In this document: positions 1-10,179 of the stretch, one piece after another
Layout: each line of letters starts with the position of its first letter
Numbering within the stretch: the first letter of the stretch is position 1
From: Williamsia sp. 1135
GTDB lineage: Bacteria; Actinomycetota; Actinomycetes; Mycobacteriales; Mycobacteriaceae
Length of the DNA: 37,587 bases
Direction of reading: 5' to 3'
NCBI RefSeq assembly: GCF_002095395.1
Contig: NZ_MJEI01000060.1
Span: 1-37,587 of the forward strand
The notes under the pieces: generated by a model
Told to the model about the DNA's origin: nothing
The model's database searches: none
Seen by the model: the letters and a program-made list of their open reading frames with translations, nothing else
Translations under genes and position numbers: made by a program

Positions 1-1074
1 GGCGGCTTGGTCTTGGGCGTAGAGGTCGGCGTATTCGGCTTCGGCGCGTAGGTCGTGGTCGTTCCAGAGGGGTTGGGATTGTTCGTACTCGTTGCGCATC
101 GGGCGCTGTTTGGTTTCGGGGCGTTCGGCGATGTCGCGGACATGTTCGGCGGAGATGATGCCGTGCCCTTGCAGGTAGCCGGGGTGGTCGGCGTCGCCGT
201 TGACCGTTGCTTGGTCAGCGATGACGTGCAGGACCAGTTTCATATCGACGCCCGAGACCATCGTGTCTGCGGGCCATGTCCAGATGCTGGCTGTGCAGGG
301 ATGTTTGGGGTCTTTGGGGCACTCGCAGCTGAACTCGCGTCCCATCACCGTCGCGAAGAGGGCATCGGCCATTCGTTCGGCTTTGCGACGCGGATCGGCG
401 TTGCACACCGACATCGCCAATTTCTCCAGGCGTTGCATGATGAGGTTGTTGGTCTCGGCGGATCCGACGGCGTCGAGCGCTGACATCCCGTCGCCGATGT
501 TGTTGTTCCACACCCCACGACGTTTCTTGGCCTCTGTGCGGTTCTCCCTTACCAGGTCGGGGTCGCGGAGCATGATCATCGCATCGACCATGTCCCGGAT
601 CCGGTTGGTCGACCAGGATCCCCGGCGGCGTAGTTGGGCGGCGATGTCACGGTCGATATCGGCCATGTGCTCGGAGCCCTCGATCAGATCGGTGCGGGAG
701 ACGATCTGCGCGATGTGGTGGGCGGCGACGTGCCCTTCTTTCAGCAGTTGTTTGACGTGCGGGAGCCGGTCGCGCAGGGCCAGGGCTCGGGTCAGGTAGT
801 GCTCGGCGCCTTGCTGGGTGATCTGCTGCGCCGCGGCCAGTTGCGCGGCGCAGACACTGAACGGGTCGACCGCCCGTAGCGCCACCGGGGTGTCCTCTAG
901 GGGTGCGACGACCAGTTTGTGTAGTTGGGCGGCGCTGTCGTAGCGGACCCATTCGAAGTAGCTTTGCGCGGCGACCGACCGCTCGCAGTTGCGGAGCAAC
1001 TCGTTGGGCCGCAGCCAGTTCGCGGGGCCGATACCGGCCACCCGCTGTACGTCGTAATCCCCACCCTCGAACAT
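1..1074 (-). CDS. DUF222 / 13E12-repeat family protein, 3' part beyond window
   Basis: The minus-strand frame from an ATG at 1074 stays open for 358 codons to the left edge, so the C-terminus is missing. The protein reads MFEGGDYDVQRVAGIGP at the start. It then has a helical region typical of DUF222 proteins, and near residues 225-237 a Cys-containing stretch (FSCECPKDPKHPC) that may bind metal. Known members of this actinobacterial family carry a C-terminal HNH nuclease domain, which would lie outside this window. Copies are often numerous and recombine with each other. No good Shine-Dalgarno is visible before the ATG. The biological role is unknown; a selfish or mobile-DNA role is often suspected. 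I am confident of the family but not of the start or function. Confidence 0.8.
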   Translation of the reverse strand, partial: MFEGGDYDVQRVAGIGPANWLRPNELLRNCERSVAAQSYFEWVRYDSAAQLHKLVVAPLEDTPVALRAVDPFSVCAAQLAAAQQITQQGAEHYLTRALALRDRLPHVKQLLKEGHVAAHHIAQIVSRTDLIEGSEHMADIDRDIAAQLRRRGSWSTNRIRDMVDAMIMLRDPDLVRENRTEAKKRRGVWNNNIGDGMSALDAVGSAETNNLIMQRLEKLAMSVCNADPRRKAERMADALFATVMGREFSCECPKDPKHPCTASIWTWPADTMVSGVDMKLVLHVIADQATVNGDADHPGYLQGHGIISAEHVRDIAERPETKQRPMRNEYEQSQPLWNDHDLRAEAEYADLYAQDQAA

Positions 1075-1170
1075 ATGAGCGACTATGCCAGAGGGGTACG
1101 ACAGTGCGCTGAAGAGCCGCGACGGAGCGAGTTGACGTCGCTCCGGCGCACCAGAAGGTGGTGCGAGACC

Positions 1171-1380
1171 TCAGCTGTCCAGCACGTGCTGAACGGCTTC
1201 GGCGGTGATGTCACCGTCGACCACATGGATGCGCTCACCCTCGTGAGAACCATTGACCCAATCGCCAGAGGTCTTCCAGTCGATGATCTTGCCGTCGTTG
1301 TCGAAGGCGATCGCGGTGTAGTCGGAGTGCTCTTCGGCGAACGCGGCGATACGGGTGGCGGTCGAACTCGGTTCGGTCAT
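1171..1380 (-). CDS. Small conserved-looking hypothetical protein (69 aa)
   Basis: A 69-residue acidic protein starting MTEPSSTATRIAAF. It has no signal peptide or membrane segment. The composition is that of a small folded soluble protein, with the stretch TAIAFDNDGKIIDW looking like a beta hairpin. I do not recognise a family. The ATG at 1380 was chosen because the longer frame upstream runs through a palindromic repeat (1410-1475). A weak -10-like TACTCG lies 7 nt before the ATG, compatible with a leaderless start. It lies downstream of greA on the same strand but is separated from it by the hairpin element, so it is probably its own unit. Confidence 0.6.
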   Translation of the reverse strand: MTEPSSTATRIAAFAEEHSDYTAIAFDNDGKIIDWKTSGDWVNGSHEGERIHVVDGDITAEAVQHVLDS

Positions 1381-1409
1381 GGTCACGCGAGTACCCAACG
1401 ACCTTGAAA

Positions 1410-1475
1410 CCAAAAATGGTGGCTTCTGGCGAACCCGACCTGCGGGTTCAGTCGCCAAAAGCCACCAAAATGGGG
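1410..1475. repeat. Palindromic intergenic repeat, copy A
   Basis: The outer arms TGGTGGCTTCTGGCGA and TCGCCAAAAGCCACCA are inverted copies with one mismatch. An inner stem AACCCG/CGGGTT has loop ACCTG. The element fills the gap between the greA stop and the next gene. It shares the core GGTGGCTTYTGGYGARCCCG with the inverted copy at 22985-23049, so this is a dispersed family and not a chance hairpin. It could act as a greA terminator or be a small non-autonomous mobile element. Confidence 0.8.
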
Positions 1476-1477
1476 TT

Positions 1478-1972
1478 TTACGTGTGGTACGGCTCCGCGC
1501 TGACCAAGGTCACGGACACGGTGGCCCCACTGGGCACGGTGTACTTGCGGGTGTCACCGATCTTGGCGTCGATGAGCGAACCACCGAGCGGCGACTTCGG
1601 GGAGTAGACCTCGAGCTTTTCATCCGACGAACCCTGTTCTCGGGTTGCGATCAGGAAGGTCTCGGTGTCTGACTCGTCGCCGTCGTAGTAGACCTTGACC
1701 ACGGACCCGGGCAATGCAACGCCCGACTGAGTGGGGGTCTCGCCAACCTTGGCGGTGTTGAGCAGCTCCTGGAGTTGACGGATGCGGGCCTCTTGCTGGC
1801 CCTGCTCGTCACGGGCAGCGTGGTAGCCACCGTTCTCCTTGAGGTCGCCCTCTTCGCGGCGCTCGTTGATCTCGGCAGCAATCACCGGACGATTCGCGAT
1901 GAGAGCGTCGAGCTCCTCTTTGAGCCGATCATGGGACTCCTGGGTAAGCCAGGTCACCTCGGTGTCGGTCAT
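1478..1972 (-). CDS. greA: Transcription elongation factor GreA
   Basis: GreA binds the secondary channel of RNA polymerase and stimulates cleavage of backtracked RNA. The protein has the N-terminal coiled coil (about residues 8-80) with the conserved tip [20 protein letters not shown], which carries the acidic residues that act at the polymerase active site. A C-terminal FKBP-like domain (about 85-164) includes [19 protein letters not shown]. Length (164 aa) is normal. The ATG at 1972 is preferred to an in-frame GTG at 1981 because AGAGGGAG (1981-1988) sits 8 nt before it and overlaps the GTG. Mycobacterial GreA starts at the same place. The palindromic repeat follows the stop codon immediately. 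Confidence 0.95.
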   Translation of the reverse strand: MTDTEVTWLTQESHDRLKEELDALIANRPVIAAEINERREEGDLKENGGYHAARDEQGQQEARIRQLQELLNTAKVGETPTQSGVALPGSVVKVYYDGDESDTETFLIATREQGSSDEKLEVYSPKSPLGGSLIDAKIGDTRKYTVPSGATVSVTLVSAEPYHT

Positions 1973-2068
1973 GCTCGTCACTCCCTCTCGTTAAATACAG
2001 CAACACGGCCCCTCTCGGGACCGTGTATCAGCCAAGAGTACCAGCACAGATGGACGGTTCTCGAATTC

Positions 2069-2842
2069 TTATCTAATTGTGCCCGCAGTTTCGAGTGCGG
2101 AACCGTAGGTGGGCTCGCGTTTCTTGAGCCAACCGACGAACAGATAGGTCAGCGGCATGATCGCCACCTCGACCAGTGTTTTCCACACAAATCCGATGAT
2201 CGTGTAGTTCACGAAATCCGACCAGGTCGAAATGCCCAGTGCGGTAGCGGCAATGGAACAGAAAACCAGGGTGTCGAAGAACTCGCCGACGACGGTCGAC
2301 CCCAGCAGACGGGCCCAGAGGTGTTTTTCTCCGGACCGTTCCTTCATTGTGACGAGAACCCAAGAATTGAGGAACTCGCCCACGATGTATCCGGCCAAAC
2401 CTGCGGCCAGGAACTGGGGGACGACGCCGGCGACGGTCTTGAACGACTCCTGCCCGTCGTAGAAGTCGGCTGCGGGCAGGTGGATGGTCAGCCAGAAGCA
2501 CAGTGAGGCGATGAGCAGGACGAAGAACCCGGCGAGGATCGTGCGCCGCATCGCCTTGAAGCCGTAGACCTCACTGATCACGTCACCGAGGACGTATGCG
2601 AGGGGGAAGAGGTAGAACGCGCCGTCGGTGACCAGACCGTCCATGGACAGCGGTCCGAGGTCGACGTGGAGATCGGGGAACAGCACCACGCCCTTGGTGC
2701 CGGTGATGTTGCTGATCATCATCACGCCGACGAAGAGCGCGACGAGCATCGGAAAGTAGTAGCTGGTGATGGTGGCGAACGCCGGACCCGGTCCCTTGGC
2801 GGTGGACGGGTCCGGCTGCCCAGACTGTGTTGTTGGTGTCAT
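2069..2842 (-). CDS. Queuosine-precursor (YhhQ/Vut_1) family transporter
   Basis: A 257-residue multi-pass membrane protein with about six hydrophobic segments. Family signatures include VGVMMISNITGTKGV near the first helix, FPLAYVLGDVISEVYGF in the second or third, and LAGYIVGEFLNSWVL and VGEFFDTLVFCSIA further on. Known members import queuosine precursors (preQ0/preQ1) in E. coli and relatives. Here the substrate is inferred from family only; no tgt or other queuosine gene is present in the window. It lies 19 bp after the lipoprotein gene and about 96 bp before greA on the same strand, so co-transcription with the lipoprotein is plausible. No strong Shine-Dalgarno precedes the ATG. Confidence 0.85.
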   Translation of the reverse strand: MTPTTQSGQPDPSTAKGPGPAFATITSYYFPMLVALFVGVMMISNITGTKGVVLFPDLHVDLGPLSMDGLVTDGAFYLFPLAYVLGDVISEVYGFKAMRRTILAGFFVLLIASLCFWLTIHLPAADFYDGQESFKTVAGVVPQFLAAGLAGYIVGEFLNSWVLVTMKERSGEKHLWARLLGSTVVGEFFDTLVFCSIAATALGISTWSDFVNYTIIGFVWKTLVEVAIMPLTYLFVGWLKKREPTYGSALETAGTIR

Positions 2843-2861
2843 GGGTGCCGATTATGGGCGA

Positions 2862-3479
2862 TCAGCAGTCGCCTCGGGTGACCGCCTCCGGCAGCTCGCC
2901 GAGCATGTCGACACCGGAGCCGTTCCAGTGATAGCTCACGTATGCCTCACCCTGCGGGTCGGCGTTGGCCTCATCGCCCACGAGGTAGCGGTACCGGACG
3001 TCGATTCGGTCATCGGTGGTGGCGGCCACGGTCTGGTAGCTCAGGTTGCAGGAAGTTCCGGTGCCGAGGAACTCGCCGTCGTGGAAGAGCAGCAGCTGGT
3101 ACGGGGACGACACGGTGCCTCCCTCGGTGTCCAAGGTCACGTACGTGAGCGAGGCACATGTGTTCACATTGCTCTCCCCTTCGACCCAGCCGACTCCGGG
3201 CATCGGGGGCGCGATCTGCGCGATCGCGGAATCGATCGTCACCGTGTCCACGTCACACGTGGCACTGCTCAACGGACTGGCGGCGGGGCTGTTCGTCGTC
3301 GGTGGTGGCGACGTGATCGTGGTGGCGACGACGTCGGTTTCGGTCAGTGTGGTGGTCACCGGGAATGAGTTGCCTTCGTCAGCGGCGCCGCACCCTGTCA
3401 CGCTCGCCGCAGCGATCGACGCGGCGAATACGGTCATGCAGATTCGTGTCGAAAAGGTAGAACTCGCAATGGTTTTCAT
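2862..3479 (-). CDS. LppP/LprE-like lipoprotein
   Basis: A 205-residue secreted lipoprotein. It has a basic and hydrophobic N-terminus followed by a lipobox (ASVTGC) placing the lipid-modified cysteine at residue 30. A Thr/Pro/Ser-rich linker (about 42-70) follows, then a globular domain with several cysteines. The segment GVGWVEGESNVNTCASLTYV and the C-terminal EAYVSYHWNGSGVDML resemble the mycobacterial LppP/LprE lipoprotein family (assignment from memory). Function in that family is unclear; a cell-envelope location is expected. The start is supported by GAAAGGA about 9 nt before the ATG. The C-terminus ends in a further cysteine. Confidence 0.75.
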   Translation of the reverse strand: MKTIASSTFSTRICMTVFAASIAAASVTGCGAADEGNSFPVTTTLTETDVVATTITSPPPTTNSPAASPLSSATCDVDTVTIDSAIAQIAPPMPGVGWVEGESNVNTCASLTYVTLDTEGGTVSSPYQLLLFHDGEFLGTGTSCNLSYQTVAATTDDRIDVRYRYLVGDEANADPQGEAYVSYHWNGSGVDMLGELPEAVTRGDC

Positions 3480-3647
3480 CGAGAAGATCCTTTCGTTGCC
3501 GACCCACTACCACCGTCGCAAGGGACGGCTGAATAGTTAGTCACAGAAAGGTGTCGAACGGGTGAGGCGCGAGACATTGCAGGTCACGGCCGGGGGAGCG
3601 GAGCACGGTGTCCGCCATTCGGTTGACGGTTGATCGGGACTACCGGG

Positions 3648-4076
3648 TCACGGCGCGACGAGGTAGTCCGGCACCGACTCGCTGCAGCCGTAGACCTCGC
3701 CGACGGCCGGCGCAGCCGAGGTGCGGACGAGTGACGACAATGACAGTTGCGTCTGGCTCGATGCCGGAATGTAGACCTCACGTCGACCCGTCTCGGAGCC
3801 GTCTTTCGAGCGGGCTCGCAAGACGCAGGTCGCCGGTTTGCTCGGGTCCTTGCGGTTCACCGTGAACTTCACCTCGACCGTGGAGCTGTCGATGATCAGG
3901 TATCCGCTGGCCTCACCCGAGATGTCAGGGTCGGAAAAGCGCTGGTAGCCGAGCCAGGCGAGCAAAACCCCGGCTGCCACCACCAACGTCGTGAGCACCA
4001 CGAACCAGCGTCGGCGGGATCGTGGCGACCGTTCTGTGGGGTAGCGCCCCTGCGGGAGGCTGCGAGCGCTGGTCAT
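3648..4076 (-). CDS. DUF4307 single-pass membrane protein
   Basis: A 142-residue protein with a basic cytoplasmic N-terminus (PRSRRRW). One membrane helix follows at about residues 25-45 (WFVVLTTLVVAAGVLLAWLG), then an extracytoplasmic beta-rich domain containing SSTVEVKFTVNRKDP and ATCVLRARSKDGSETGRREV. This matches the DUF4307 family, whose mycobacterial member sits beside mca in the same divergent arrangement. Function is unknown. The ATG at 4076 is preferred because TAGGTA (4084-4089 on the minus strand) is 7 nt upstream, suggesting a leaderless transcript. The open frame upstream of it reads through the mca promoter and start region. Confidence 0.82.
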   Translation of the reverse strand: MTSARSLPQGRYPTERSPRSRRRWFVVLTTLVVAAGVLLAWLGYQRFSDPDISGEASGYLIIDSSTVEVKFTVNRKDPSKPATCVLRARSKDGSETGRREVYIPASSQTQLSLSSLVRTSAAPAVGEVYGCSESVPDYLVAP

Positions 4077-4083
4077 GGGTTCA

Positions 4084-4089
4084 TACCTA
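4084..4089 (-). promoter_or_regulatory. -10-like hexamer for a leaderless DUF4307 mRNA
   Basis: TAGGTA on the minus strand ends 7 nt before the ATG at 4076. That would place the transcription start at or next to the start codon. Confidence 0.5.
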
Positions 4090-4185
4090 CCATGTAGGGA
4101 GAACCTGGAGGACCGGTGAGGGCGGGTCGCACGTTCGGTGGGAGTATTGAAGCCGATGACCGGCACTGTGAAGGTGAGGAAACGC

Positions 4186-5076
4186 GTGGGTGGACTACGG
4201 CTCATGGCGGTGCATGCGCACCCCGACGACGAGTCCAGCAAGGGCGCGGCCACGATGGCCAAGTACGCCGCCGATGGTCACGACGTCTTGGTGGTGACTC
4301 TCACCGGCGGTGAACGGGGCGACATCCTGAACCCGGCGATGGATCTGCCGGGGATCAAGGACCGGATGCCCGAGGTCCGCCGCGAGGAGATGGCCAAGGC
4401 CGCTGCAGCGCTCGGTGTGGAGCAGATGTGGCTCGGTTTCGTCGACTCCGGGCTTCCCGAGGGCGACCCGCTGCCCCCGCTGCCGGAAGGTTCGTTCGCC
4501 ACCGTGCCGCTCGAGGTCTCGACCGAGGCCCTGGTCCGCGTTGTCCGCGACTTCAAGCCGCACGTGATGATCACCTACGACGAACTCGGTGGCTACCCGC
4601 ATCCCGATCACATCCGTGACCATGAGGTCTCGATGGCGGCCTACGAGGCCGCGGGCGATCCGGAGCAATTCCCTGACGCGGGCGACCCGTGGACGGTGTC
4701 GAAGATCTACTACACCCACGGTTTCATCCGCGACCGCATGGTGCTGTTCTCCGACGAGTACGCGAAGATCGGTAAGGAGAGCCCGTTCGCGGAATGGCTC
4801 TCGAAATGGGATCCCGAGCGTGGAAACCTGATGGGCCGGGTCACCACCCAGGTGACCTGCGGTGATTTTTTCCCGCAGCGTGACGAAGCGCTGCGGTCCC
4901 ATGCGACGCAGATCGATCCGAACGGCGTTTTCTTCGCCGTGCCCATGGAGTGGCAGCAAAGGCTCTGGCCCACGGAGGAATTCGAGCTCGCGAAGACGCG
5001 GGTGAAGACCGCGATTCCGGAGACCGATCTGTTCGCGGGTATCGACGCGGCGATCGCGGCGGGGGCGTCAGAATGA
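4186..5076 (+). CDS. mca: Mycothiol S-conjugate amidase
   Basis: A zinc amidase of the LmbE/PIG-L fold. It cleaves mycothiol S-conjugates to a mercapturic acid and GlcN-Ins, detoxifying electrophiles and drugs in the cytoplasm. Metal-binding motif AHPDDE (residues 11-16) and the second motif [12 protein letters not shown] are intact. The C-terminal [15 protein letters not shown] and WPTEEFELA match mycobacterial Mca closely, separating it from the deacetylase MshB. The GTG at 4186 has GGTGAGGA 5 nt upstream and gives the same N-terminal length as mycobacterial Mca; an ATG at 4156 is a possible alternative. The stop overlaps the next gene (ATGA), so translation is probably coupled. Confidence 0.95.
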   Translation: MGGLRLMAVHAHPDDESSKGAATMAKYAADGHDVLVVTLTGGERGDILNPAMDLPGIKDRMPEVRREEMAKAAAALGVEQMWLGFVDSGLPEGDPLPPLPEGSFATVPLEVSTEALVRVVRDFKPHVMITYDELGGYPHPDHIRDHEVSMAAYEAAGDPEQFPDAGDPWTVSKIYYTHGFIRDRMVLFSDEYAKIGKESPFAEWLSKWDPERGNLMGRVTTQVTCGDFFPQRDEALRSHATQIDPNGVFFAVPMEWQQRLWPTEEFELAKTRVKTAIPETDLFAGIDAAIAAGASE

Positions 5077-5295
5077 CCACCACCCTGGCGGCGGCCCATC
5101 TGACGGACGTTCTCGCCAAGACGGAGGGGCCCGAGTTCGGCAAGGCCTCACCCATGGGACTGCTCGTGGTGCTGCTGCTGTTGGCGGGAACCGTCTTCTT
5201 GATTTGGTCGATGAACCGGCACCTCCGGGGACTTCCGAAGAAGTTCGACTGGGACAACCCGGAGGCCGATCAGGCCGCCGACGACGGGACCGACG

Positions 5296-5324
<29 letters not shown>
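5073..5324 (+). CDS. Small single-pass membrane protein downstream of mca
   Basis: An 83-residue protein with one clear hydrophobic segment (about residues 28-46, [20 protein letters not shown]). A basic/aromatic stretch [15 protein letters not shown] follows, then an acidic, Gln-rich tail. It starts inside the mca stop codon (ATGA overlap) and its end overlaps the next gene by 29 bp. The three genes therefore look like one operon. A similar small protein occupies this position in mycobacteria. Function is unknown; a membrane anchor or partner for the following DUF255 protein is only a guess from context. Confidence 0.8.
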
Positions 5325-7335
<2,011 letters not shown>

Positions 7336-8539
7336 TCCATGGCCCAATCGATCTCGTCGATCGTGATGACGATCGGCGGAGCGAATCGCAGGGTGGAGCC
7401 GTGGGTGTCCTTGACCAGAACGCCGCGCTGAGCGAGTTTCTTGCACAGGTCCTTGCCCGAACCGAGGGTCGGGTCCACGTCGACCCCTGCCCAGAGTCCC
7501 AGTCCGCGCACGGCGGTCACCCCGCTGCCGACCATCGCGGCGAGCCTGCCGTGCAGATGTGCGCCCATGACGGTTGCGCGATCTTGCCAGTAGCCGGTGC
7601 CCAGCATGCTCACGACCGTCGAACCGACGGCGGCAGCAAGGGGATTGCCGCCGAAGGTGGAACCGTGTTCGCCGGGCGCCAAGACGCCGAGTACATCGCT
7701 GTTGCCGACCACGGCAGACACCGGGAGCACGCCGCCGCCGAGCGCCTTGCCAAGGGTGTGCAGGTCCGGCACCACTCCCCAGTGATCTGAGGCGAACGTC
7801 TTGCCCGTTCGACCCAGACCCGACTGGATCTCGTCGCAGATCATCAGGACCTCTGCAGCAGTGCACAGGTCTCGCACCCTGGGAAGGTAGTCCGCAGGTG
7901 GCACGACCACCCCGGCTTCACCCTGGATCGGTTCGATCAGTACCGCGACCGTGGTGTCATCGATGGCGGCGGCCATGGCGTCGACGTCACCGAATGGGAC
8001 GATCCGGAAGCCCGGTGTGAACGGACCGAAACCGCGGCGTGCCGTCTCGTCGTCGGAGAAGCTGACGATGGTGGTGGTGCGACCGTGAAAGTTTCCCGCG
8101 GCCACCACGATCGAGGCCTGATCGGTAGGTACGCCTTTGACGTCTGTACCCCACTTGCGGGCCACCTTGATCGCGGACTCGACGGCTTCGGCTCCGGTGT
8201 TCATCGGCAGCACCATGTCTTTACCGCACAGTGCCGCCAGGTCGCGGCAGAACGGTCCGAGGCGGTCGGAGTGGAAAGCTCTGCTGGTCAACGTCAACCG
8301 GCTCAGTTGGTCGGTCACCGCGGCGACGATCTCGGTGTTCCGATGTCCGAAATTGACCGCGGAGTACCCCGCCAGGGCGTCGAGGTAGCGATTGCCTTCG
8401 ACGTCGGTGATCCACACGCCCTCGGCGGTGGCCGCCACGACGGGTAGAGGCGAATAGTTGTGCGCGGCATGATCATCGACCATGGCGATGTGCTCGCCCG
8501 AACTGAAGACCGGTCCGACGGCGCTGGTGAGGTCGATGC

Positions 8540-9397
8540 TCATGATGGTGTTCCTGTCCTGCGTAGTTCGAGAGTGCAACATTTGACTCCGCCGCCGCCC
8601 TTGAGGAGTTCGGACAGGTCGACCTCGATGACGGAGAACCCGGCCCCGGCGATGGCGGCGGCCAACTGCGGTGCCGCGTCGGTCATCACGACATGGTGGC
8701 CGTCGGATACGAGGTTGAGTCCGAGCACGGCGGCATCGGAATCGGACGCGATGACGGCATCGGGATAGAGCGTGGCCAAGGTGTCCTGAGCAGCTGCCGA
8801 GAATGCGGCAGGGTGGTAGGCGATGGTCTGGTCGTCGAGGACTGCGATCACGGTGTCGAGGTGGTAGTAGCGCGGATCGACGAGTTCGAGGCTCACGACC
8901 GGCATCCCGGTGAGCCGCTGAACCTGTTCGTGCGCACCGTGGTCGGTGCGGAAACCGGTGCCGGCCAGGATTCTGTCACCGACGACGAGAAAGTCGCCCT
9001 CACCCTCGTTGATGCCGTCGAGGTGATGGACCGGGCCGACCCCGGCACCCGCCAGCCACGCCGCGTACACGGGACCCTCCGCCCGGCGTTCGTCATGCCG
9101 GAACCGGGCGGCGATCGCGACGCCACCGGCGACGAGGCCGCCGTTGGCGGCGTAGACCATGTCGGGGAGGCCGGGCTGTGCAGGCACGAGGTCAACGGTG
9201 TGCCCGAGGTCGAGATAAGTGCGCCGGAGACTGTTCCACTGCGCGACCGCCAACGAGGTGTCGACCGGGATCGCCGGATCCATCCACGGGTTGATGCAGT
9301 AGCTGACCTCGAAGTGTGTCGGGATGGTCATGGCATAAGCGCGCGGTCGGGAGATTCGTTCGCGCGAATGGAGGGGAGCGAGGTCGGTGATGGTCAC
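8540..9397 (-). CDS. Dimethylargininase / arginine-dihydrolase-like amidinohydrolase
   Basis: A member of the guanidino-group-modifying (pentein) superfamily, about 285 residues. The motif PGLPDMVYAANGG (about 76-88) lies where DDAH and arginine deiminase carry an acidic residue. The catalytic His lies in PRYYHLDTVIAVLDD, and the C-terminal nucleophile in GGGGVKCCTLEL (Cys273 or 274). It is usually annotated as dimethylargininase. Coupling to rocD suggests the product may be ornithine directly from arginine, or citrulline from methylarginines. The start is uncertain: GTG 9397 has -10-like TACGAT 6 nt upstream. ATG 9421 and ATG 9331 are alternatives. Mycobacterium tuberculosis has the same ddaH-like/rocD/AsnC arrangement. 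Confidence 0.82.
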   Translation of the reverse strand: MTITDLAPLHSRERISRPRAYAMTIPTHFEVSYCINPWMDPAIPVDTSLAVAQWNSLRRTYLDLGHTVDLVPAQPGLPDMVYAANGGLVAGGVAIAARFRHDERRAEGPVYAAWLAGAGVGPVHHLDGINEGEGDFLVVGDRILAGTGFRTDHGAHEQVQRLTGMPVVSLELVDPRYYHLDTVIAVLDDQTIAYHPAAFSAAAQDTLATLYPDAVIASDSDAAVLGLNLVSDGHHVVMTDAAPQLAAAIAGAGFSVIEVDLSELLKGGGGVKCCTLELRRTGTPS

Positions 9398-9403
9398 AGG
9401 TTG

Positions 9404-9409
9404 ATCGTA
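9404..9409 (-). promoter_or_regulatory. -10-like hexamer before ddaH-like gene
   Basis: TACGAT on the minus strand ends 6 nt before the GTG at 9397, suggesting a leaderless transcript for the ddaH-rocD pair. The 9410-9530 interval up to the divergent Lrp/AsnC gene should contain that regulator's sites; I could not define one with confidence. Confidence 0.4.
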
Positions 9410-9530
9410 TGAAGGGCCCATAGCGCAATCAATCGTCGGACATTGCGTCTACACCCGGTATCTGTTGTGTCTTCTGGCAGAATAGTGGAATCCGTTGCGT
9501 GGCGCGGATGAAACACTCAGGAGGGTGGTC

Positions 9531-9977
9531 ATGGCGGCGCTCGACGAACTCGACGAGGCAATTCTGGCGTGCCTGACGCGCGACGCGCGGCAGACGTACG
9601 CGCAGATAGGCGAGCAGGTCCGGCTGTCGGCGCCTGCCGTGAAACGACGCGTCGACCGCCTCGTCTCTTCAGGCGTCATCCGAGGCTTCACTGTCGTGAC
9701 GGATCCGGCGGCGCTCAAGTGGACGACGGAGGCGTATGTGCAGGTCTTCTGCCGGGGGACCATCGCTCCGGACATCCTCGCGCGCTCCTGGGAACACATC
9801 ACCGAAGTCGTCAGTGCAGCGACGGTCACCGGCCAGGCCGACGCCATCCTGCGGGTGGTGGCGCGGGATGTGCAACACCTCGAGGCGGCGCTCGAGCGCA
9901 TTCGGGCCGCCGAGACCGTCGACCACTCTGAGAGCATCATCGTGCTCTCCCGGGTCATCGACCGGGGCCAGCCGTGA
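9531..9977 (+). CDS. Lrp/AsnC family transcriptional regulator
   Basis: A 148-residue regulator. The N-terminal winged helix-turn-helix (about 3-52, LDELDEAILACLTRDARQTY and LSAPAVKRRVDRLVSSGVI) is followed by a RAM ligand-binding domain (about 66-140, with VTGQADAILRVVARD). The GQAD turn is the position where many family members bind an amino acid at the dimer interface. The ATG at 9531 is preceded by AGGAGGG (9519-9525), an excellent ribosome-binding site; an upstream ATG at 9495 has none. It is divergent from the ddaH-rocD pair, so it most likely senses arginine or ornithine and controls that operon. That is inference from arrangement. Confidence 0.92.
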   Translation: MAALDELDEAILACLTRDARQTYAQIGEQVRLSAPAVKRRVDRLVSSGVIRGFTVVTDPAALKWTTEAYVQVFCRGTIAPDILARSWEHITEVVSAATVTGQADAILRVVARDVQHLEAALERIRAAETVDHSESIIVLSRVIDRGQP

Positions 9978-10033
9978 GGGCTCCGACGTGCGGGACAACG
10001 CGAGGGGGAATTCCGGTTGCGGCGCGGTCGTGC

Positions 10034-10039
10034 TAGATT
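10034..10039 (+). promoter_or_regulatory. -10 element of the aroG leader transcript
   Basis: TAGATT ends 7 nt before the GTG at 10047. This predicts transcription starting at or beside that GTG, so the leader peptide would be translated from a leaderless mRNA. A weak -35-like TTCCGG lies 17 nt upstream. Confidence 0.55.
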
Positions 10040-10046
10040 AGCCGAC

Positions 10047-10121
10047 GTGAACAACCGCGCACGTGCCTATTGGCGCTTTATCGAGGCTCCGGGTGGAGCC
10101 GCCGATACAGCGCTACGCTGA
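10047..10121 (+). CDS. Putative aroG leader peptide (24 aa, contains YWRF)
   Basis: A short frame, GTG to TGA, encoding VNNRARAYWRFIEAPGGAAD followed by TALR. All three aromatic residues lie together: Tyr8, Trp9 and Phe11 (codons at 10068-10079). It sits directly upstream of a DAHP synthase gene and is followed by an intrinsic terminator. This is the layout of a ribosome-mediated attenuation leader. A comparable leader (aroR) has been described before the DAHP synthase gene of Corynebacterium glutamicum. Stalling at these codons when aromatic amino acids or their charged tRNAs are scarce would favour read-through into aroG. Translation is not proven; it rests on codon content, promoter position and context. 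Confidence 0.7.
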   Translation: MNNRARAYWRFIEAPGGAADTALR

Positions 10122-10179
10122 CGCGCAATAACACCCGGAGCCCCGAGCAGTGACCGATAGCGGTCGCTGCTTTTTCTTT
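10085..10179 (+). terminator. Attenuator structures before aroG: alternative hairpins and intrinsic terminator
   Basis: The terminator stem is AGCAGTGACCG (10146-10156), loop ATAG, CGGTCGCTGCT (10161-10171): 11 pairs with one G-U. A TTTTTCTTT run ends at 10179. Upstream, GGCTCCGGGTG (10085-10095) has two exclusive partners. It can fold locally with GGAGCC (10095-10100) or pair perfectly over 11 bp with CACCCGGAGCC (10132-10142), just 5' of the terminator. The first segment lies right after the Tyr-Trp-Arg-Phe codons. I do not see a strong antiterminator that directly invades the terminator arm, so the exact switching scheme is open. Confidence 0.7.
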
